Shown here: positions 54,541-56,951 of the stretch, one piece after another
Layout: each line of letters opens with the position of its first letter
Position numbering within the stretch: position 1 is the stretch's first letter
Assembly: GCA_014905825.1 (NCBI GenBank)
Contig: JACGCN010000103.1
Location: 1-56,951 of the forward strand
Source of the DNA: Lyophyllum atratum
Taxonomy: Eukaryota > Basidiomycota > Agaricomycetes > Agaricales > Lyophyllaceae
Direction of reading: 5' to 3'
Length of the DNA: 56,951 nt
Made by a program: the position numbers and the translations under genes
Notes under the pieces: generated by a model
Databases searched by the model: none
What the model was told of the DNA's origin: nothing
What the model saw: the letters and a program-made list of their open reading frames with translations, nothing else

Positions 54541-56951
54541 TGGCCAACCCCGGCGGCTACGGCCTGCCACACGACCCCCGCAATAATCCTTTTGCACAAC
54601 GCAGACAGTACGACGCTGAGTCCGACCAAGGCGACCACTATGGCAATCCCAATTCCAGCACAACCCGTCTAGCTGCGAGCCAGGCATACTACGAGCAGCA
54701 ACACGGCTCATGTCAGTCATACCTTAACATCATTTTTGACCTTTGCTTACCCCCCGTACCAGCTTCCGAGTCCGATTTTGGTCGTCGGTATGCATCCTCT
54801 GTCGACTCCCATGCCAGCATACCCAGCATCTCCCCCTTTGCTGATCCTGGAGCTGGCTCCAACGATCCTTACCCTGCCTGGGGTGCTGATAAGCAGATAC
54901 CAATGTCTACCTGAAGAGATTGAGGACATTTTCCTTGACCTCACCCAAAAAGTCGGTTTTCAAAGGGACTCCATGCGAAATATGGTACGCATCCGTTTCA
55001 TCTTACTTCCATTTACCTAATGCCCGACGTTACCTAGTTTGACTTTACCATGCACCTCCTTGACTCCCGTGCCTCCCGCATGACTCCTAATCAAGCCCTG
55101 CTCACCCCTCCACGCCGACTATATTGGCGGCCAGCATGCCAACTACCGTAATGGTACTTCGCTGCTCAGCTAACCTTGATGATGCCGTTCGGCCAGTCCC
55201 CAGAACCCCGGCCTGCAGCGTCTTAAGAGTGTCAAGGGCCCCAAAACCGCCGGCTCAAAGTCACTGGACAGCGCCCTTACCGTTGGAGGAACGCGATGAA
55301 CAACATGAAGCCAGTACGATCGCCTCAGGCAGATTGCTTTGTATCTCTTGTGCTGGGGTGAGGGTGGCAACGTCCGCTTCGTCCCCGAATGCATGTGCTT
55401 TATCTTCAAGTGCGCTGACGACTACTATCGGAGCCCCGAGTGCCAGAACCGTATCGAGCCAGTCCCGGAAGGCTTGTATTTGAACACGGTTATCAAGCCG
55501 CTGTACAATTTCATGCGGGAGCAAGGTTACCAGGTCCAGGATGGCAAGTTTGTCAGGAAGGAAAAGGATCACGATCAGATCATTGGTTATGACGATATCA
55601 ACCAATTGTTCTGGTATCCTGAGGGATTGGCCAAAATTGTCCTTTCTGACAACGTTCGTCTCTCCTTTCGTATTTTATCTCTCCCTGAAACATCTTTCCA
55701 GACCCTGGTCGACGTTCGCCAGCTCAACGTTTCATGAAATTCAGCAAGGTAGAATGGAATCGTACATTTTTCAAGACCTACTTTGAAAAACGGTCCACTG
55801 CGCATCTCCTAGTCAACTTTAACCGTATCTGGATCCTCCACATATCTGTTTTATTTCTACACACGGCGTTTCAACTCACCCAAGGTGTACGCTCCCCGGA
55901 ACAAAGCCAGCCCATCTGCGCCCATGACCTGGTCTGCTGTTGCTCTGGGTGGTGCTGTATCTACTATCATCATGCTTGCCACCATTGCCGAATTTTCCTA
56001 CATCCCCACCACCTGGAATAACGCATCCCACCTAACCACTCGCTTTATCTTCCTCCTCGTCATCCTTGCGCTTACCGCTGGCCCTACCTTCTATATTGCC
56101 ATGATTGACGGCCGACCCACGACGTCCCAGGTCCCGCTCATCATTGGTATCGTTCAGTTCTTCATATCTGCTGTCGTTACACTGGCCTTCGGCATCATTC
56201 CTCCGGACGCATGTTTGGCGACCGTGTAGCTGGAAAAGCCCGCAAATACATGGCTTCACAGACATTCACGGCGTCATATCCTGCCCTGCCCAAGTCCGCA
56301 CGCACAGCGTCCATATTCCTCTGGCTCCTTATCTTCGGTTGCAAATTCACTGAATCCTACTTCTTCCTGTCCGTCCCTTCAGCAGCCCCATCGCTGTCAT
56401 GGCGAATATGAAGGTCCAAGGATGCGGCGACAAAATATTTGGGACCATTTTCTGCTCGAACAAGTCCCGTTCACCCTCGCAATTGTATGTAATGGATCTG
56501 GTCCTATTTTTCCTGGACACGTACCTCTGGTACATCATCTGGATCGTCGTTTTCAGCATTGGGCGCTCCTTTGCTTTGGGATTATCTATCTGGACACCGT
56601 GGAAGGACATCTACACACGACTTCCGAAGCGGATCTACGCTAAGTTGTTGGCAACAGGGGAAATGGAGGTCAAATATAAGCCCAAGGTAACAGTCATCGG
56701 CAAAAAGATGTTTCACAGTGATACTGATGCTCCTCGCCCCAGGTCCTGGTCTCCCAGATTTGGAATGCAGTGATCATTTCTATGTACAGGGAGCATCTGC
56801 TCTCCATCGACCATGTCCAGCGTCTCCTGTACCACCAGGTAGATGTGCAGACGGGCATCGGACCTTCGTGCCCCGCCCTTCTTCACGAATCAGGAAGGAA
56901 CTGGCTTTAAGACAACTTCTTCCCTGCCAATGGCGAAGCCGAGCGCCCGCA
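54541..56951 (+). CDS. FKS1: 1,3-beta-glucan synthase catalytic subunit (FKS1), 5' part, with frame breaks
   Basis: GT48 glucan synthase of the plasma membrane, which polymerises the main beta-1,3-glucan of the wall from UDP-glucose and is the echinocandin target. [20 protein letters not shown] begins at 54541. Family blocks follow: [110 protein letters not shown], membrane helices around [53 protein letters not shown], and [16 protein letters not shown] at the edge. The gene runs off the window, so most of the catalytic part is absent. At least ten single-base indels break the frame (see findings) while the amino acids between stay highly conserved; I read it as one gene with sequence errors, or less likely a young pseudogene. 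Confidence 0.85.

Overview
The window is nuclear DNA of a filamentous basidiomycete, most likely an agaricomycete. Almost every gene is cut by many 45-65 nt GT-AG introns. Genes are tightly packed on both strands, often with bidirectional promoters under 120 bp. Several proteins belong to families I know only from mushrooms (the CCCH/coiled-coil protein, the LRR protein, the small Cys-rich protein). I cannot assign order or genus from sequence alone. Protein identities come from reading the translations, not from searches.

Layout, left to right. 0-4 kb: two tandem minus-strand GT15 alpha-mannosyltransferase genes; the outer one carries several single-base frame breaks. 5-6.3 kb: TOM40. 6.5-7.25 kb: a 691-bp MITE-like element with 53-bp terminal inverted repeats and TA duplications, followed by an intron-containing tRNA. 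7.6-16 kb: a CCCH zinc-finger protein, NUR1, a membrane coiled-coil protein, mitochondrial PheRS and mitochondrial GrpE. 16-19.6 kb: trifunctional C1-tetrahydrofolate synthase. 19.7-22.7 kb: a PNGase A gene with a decayed second copy beside it. 23-29.3 kb: a Pmp3-type protein with a long charged tail, a C2H2 regulator, fructose-1,6-bisphosphatase and an unknown charged nuclear protein. 30-34.7 kb: a GCIP/CCNDBP1-like protein and the i-AAA protease YME1, divergently transcribed. 34.7-36.6 kb: gene-poor. 36.6-43 kb: a small Cys-rich protein, the XPD/Rad3 helicase and a GH5 mannanase. 43.4-50.1 kb: a mitochondrial TPR (Mgr3-like) protein, an FAD monooxygenase and dipeptidyl peptidase III. 50.3-56.9 kb: PTC7-type PP2C phosphatase, an LRR protein, and the 5' part of the beta-1,3-glucan synthase gene FKS1, cut by the window end.

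Themes. Mitochondrial biogenesis and quality control is well represented (TOM40, GrpE, PheRS, YME1, Mgr3-like, PTC7). Cell-wall and glycoprotein metabolism is also present (GT15 x2, PNGase A, GH5, FKS1). Most of the content is conserved housekeeping. No secondary-metabolite cluster, CRISPR or defence-like system is visible. The more unusual items are the MITE-like element, conserved 6-10 nt microexons, a hidden spliced Cys-rich gene, the decayed PNGase A copy, and dense single-base indels confined to the genes at the two window ends, which look more like sequence error than biology.
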